Source of the DNA: Isoetes taiwanensis
Taxonomy: Eukaryota > Streptophyta > Lycopodiopsida > Isoetales > Isoetaceae
Direction of reading: 5' to 3'
DNA length: 64,000 nt
NCBI GenBank assembly: GCA_021234155.1
Contig: JAJEKV010000031.1
Location: forward strand, 10,496,728-10,560,727
The notes beneath the pieces are model-generated. The model made no database searches and was not told the DNA's origin. It saw nothing but the letters and a program-made list of their open reading frames with translations. This document shows, one piece after another, positions 60,761 to 64,000 of this stretch (position 1 is the stretch's first letter; each line of letters begins with the position of its first letter). The position numbers and the translations under genes were made by a program.

Positions 60761-63700
60761 TGATGAAAGATGAACTTTCTATTTAATTACCACATGCATC
60801 TTTAGATCACAGCATTGTATATGAGAATCTATCTATGTTACTTCTCGATGGATGATTAAAAACCATTCAAATCAATCTCCTAAAACCTTAGGAAACCCAA
60901 TTTAAAAAAAAAATCCAAAAAGGTTTTAGACTCACTGGAAGCCCCTATACAGGCGCCAAATAAAGTAACAATGGAGGAAAATAGATCAATTGCATACATG
61001 TTGTAACAAGGCATGTCATTCAAACTTGATCTAAACATTTACATTTAACTATGCACAAGGCACAACGACCGACTACAATGCAACTCCAATCTACTCAAAG
61101 TGAATAATTATATCAACAACTAGAACACAACTAGATGGAATTCAACAAGATGTGTTTCGCAGTTGTAATGGATATTAGTCCATTACATTAATATGTATAT
61201 GTTTTTTAGTAGTGTTTATGTTGTGCGTGGATTTAGTTAACTCGCACTTTACGGCTTCATCGATATTTATGTTTTGGGGGCCATTGTAGTAGCCTCGACG
61301 ATTGTCCAAGCCCCCTTGTTGAGGGCTTACCATTAAAGTTTTTCCTCAAAACCAAAGCGATTGGGGTTTTTAATCCTAGTGATCCTTGGTCAAATTTGTA
61401 CATCATCCAACGTCTCATCATACTTTGTTATGTTGATAACCCAATCGAGGAGTTGTTTTAGCCGCATAATTGTAATAATTTATGATTAGTTTTTGGGTAG
61501 CCTGTCACGCTACCCACTCTCAACCAATGTAAAAAACACCCGCGAAGAGCCTACCTACCATACATGATTAAGCCCTTGATTCTTCAAAGTTAAGCAGAGT
61601 TCTCTTCTTACGAGATTTGGATGCATGATCTTGAAGTCCTCATGAGATGCAATATTGCAGCCATACATCTACAATTGGAGGTTCCTTTTGCAATATGCCC
61701 TTGTGTCAAGGTTATGTCTATGGAGCGATGGGCATTTTTAAGATCACAATGAACTACAATACTCAACAAAGTCTCATGACTTCAATGTTCGTAGGTTTTT
61801 TACATCTATATAGGTATCTTCATAATCTGGCATTTCGAATTTAAATATGGATGAGAAATTTTGATACTTTGAAAACAGTTAACAACATTCTTGGCATAGA
61901 CTCTCAATGTTATAGCTAATTATAACCTATAGGGTTGCATTAAATGCATATTGATTTATTCGGGCTTATGTATACTGCAAAGACAAAAAGAGCTCGAATG
62001 TAGATGCTGCGACTAAGAACCTTCTTCACAAATGAGTCAGTTTTCCTCGCGACTTGATATGTCAGGAAGAAAAACAAGAAATGCATCAATTGATAAGCCG
62101 CGGTGAATTTACTCTGGTAGTTATTGTCGCTTGTTGTGCATAGCATAACAATAAATTTTGTCATGTCCTAAAAACACTCTTGGGAATGCAAAGCCGGTAT
62201 TCTAGAATGGGACTGCAGAAACCAACAAACTCGACAGTTTCATTCATTCCGCCAGATGGCTAATAGACAGTAAGTAGCCACACATAACTACCCAATAAAA
62301 TAAAGGGGAAACTAATTATAATATTTGGACCCTAAACAAATACACGTTATTGATGAGGTAATGGATACTCGCTTAAAGCGACAATGGATGCCCCGAGTTT
62401 CGAAAAACCCCAGTGAGCCTCCCACGGGGCTTTATCAAACGCAAGGCTGCAACTCCCAAAACTCCCCCAAGATGGGCAGCTCCAAACCGAAATGTCACCA
62501 ACCTGCACACCGCACATCACCAAACACAACAAACGAACATACCAGAATAGCATCATCACGGGGAAAAAAGTATCACCTGGTGGAGACATGATAAATGAAT
62601 TTAGGCCAAACATACAAACAGCAGGGGGAGGTGGCTAAAGAGAATAATACCACAGAAGAGGAAGCCAAGACGTGGGATGGAAAATTTCAAATAGCTAACT
62701 CAAATCAAAACGGCATAGTCGCGAGAGACAGATGACATACACATCGGCGATCCGTTCCTGGACGAAGGCGCGACGCAGAATGGACCTCAAAACCAACAAC
62801 AAACTACCAATGGTGAGAAAGAACTTCCTTACAACCAGGGATCGAGAGGTCATTGCGGATCTAGGCCAAAGGCCGCAGAAGATAGCATTAAACCGTGAAC
62901 AGCCTCCCCCACCGGAAACAATCTTTCAAGAGAATAAGGATCACTGAGTAAGAATGGCGAGACGTAATGCCAAGCACCGGAACAATCCCAACCAAAAATC
63001 CGGCACACCGCGACGCCATGCTGCATGCATTACATGTTGCCCCATTTAGAATGTGTATCCGAATTCTGATCGATGTATCGGGAATAAGGAGAGATATTTA
63101 TTGATGGATTTATAATATAAAAAGGCATCACATATTTTCTCTTACCCTAATCAATGTCGTATTAACTTCTCTCTTCAAGCAGGTCCTGCGTAGATGTTAA
63201 AGCTTCGCCTGGTTGGGGTCACTAGGAAACAAAATGTATACATGGCTTAACGAATCCTCCATAGCAAATACAAGACACCATTGCATCAGACTAGAAGTTA
63301 CCAATAAACCGGACCGCTATTCGACTTTGCTGAGTATTGTAGTTCATCGTTACCCAAAATGCCTACAGACAAAGGAAATCCTCCTCACAATAAAACCAGC
63401 AAATGACCTTCGTTCATTCCAAAATATCGCCTATAATCCACCCTTACTACGAGAAACAAGAAGCATCACCATACCCTACTGGCCAGACATCGCCGCATTT
63501 AATAACCTGGTATCAAAATAATTAAAACGGCTTATTTGATCCAAGTCGCCAAGCCAACAGAAAGAGGGTCCGACTATGTGGGAGCCGTAACAGAAATCAA
63601 CCATGGATGAAATTAAAGTAAAACTTTAAGGGTTAAGATTGCTAATGCACTATCATAAACGCTATATATATGATGATTACAACAAAATGTGCCCTCATGG

Positions 63701-64000
63701 ATTTGTTATCACTAGATAATGACAAATATCATCGCTACCTAAATGTACTGGGCACAAATTTTCGCTCAAATTTAAGTAATTCCAATAGTGTGACATTATT
63801 TCATGCATATGTTGTGACCATGTACATCAATCAACTGATGAAGTACCCTACACGGGTCCACAGAGGACCAAAATTGTAAGGTAGACTTCAACCCGAGTAG
63901 AACTGAAGATTGATTCCCGATGCAATTACTCAGGGAGTTGCCTCCAACTCTGCGGTTTACTTTCAAGGAAATTGAGCAATGTAACTGAACAAGTACACAA
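60761..64000. other. AT-rich DNA, no gene recognised
   Basis: Frames at 62325-62591 and 63213-63521 (plus) are the longest. Their composition (polar, basic, no stops for about 100 codons) is slightly gene-like from about 62.3 to 63.5 kb, where the DNA is less AT-rich, but I recognise no domain and see no clear splice pattern. Confidence 0.4.

Noticed and set aside
62325-63521. Possible gene with frames at 62325-62591 and 63213-63521
   Set aside because: Open for about 90-100 codons, but no domain, splice pattern or start context supports them.

Overview
The window looks like nuclear DNA of a land plant with a large, repeat-rich genome. A fern or other seed-free vascular plant is my best guess. 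The evidence is a PLS-type pentatricopeptide (PPR) sequence, a plant-type aldo-keto reductase with short introns, plant LPAT and NFXL1 relatives, LTR retrotransposons (one primed by initiator-tRNA-Met), and wide stretches of AT-rich DNA without genes. The species cannot be fixed from the sequence alone.

Layout. 0-5 kb: a tandem repeat, then two broken gene pieces placed head to head, an NFX1-like RING protein on the minus strand (1383-2020) and a plastidial/ER-type lysophosphatidic acid acyltransferase on the plus strand (2053-3425). 5.6-7.3 kb: the only protein gene that looks intact, a five-exon aldo-keto reductase, followed by a CATAGC/CATAGA microsatellite. 9 kb: a small hairpin element (MITE-like) with a second copy at 20.1 kb. 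9.6-13.7 kb: AT-rich DNA with degenerate tandem repeats. 14.1-16.4 kb: a PPR pseudogene with several frameshifts. 17.2-17.6 kb: a LINE reverse-transcriptase remnant.

19.7-27.4 kb: a plus-strand LTR retrotransposon with 377/385-bp LTRs, a GCTAT target duplication and a tRNA-Met primer site, but no recognisable pol. Inside it lie a second, degenerate primer site and a reading frame whose start resembles the histone H3 tail. 27.4-38.3 kb: immediately next to it, a minus-strand Ty3/gypsy element with about 600-bp LTRs, decayed gag, protease, RT, RNase H and integrase, and a long extra reading frame between integrase and the 3' LTR.

38.3-45 kb: AT-rich DNA with a weak LINE-like remnant. 45-52.6 kb: a compact, mostly minus-strand set of short, charged, frame-broken reading frames with TATA-like promoters, including a tandem duplication of about 975 bp. 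Its clearest member is a divergent histone H3-like gene (50.7-51.5 kb) lying between two related short hairpins. 53-64 kb: AT-rich DNA with small direct and inverted repeats and no gene I can recognise.

The genes do not form a pathway. The main stories are element insertion and decay, gene-fragment capture, and two separate sequences in one window with H3-like N-termini. Many of the lesions I could read are C-to-T or G-to-A changes (CAT to TAT, CGA to TGA), as expected of methylated, silenced DNA.
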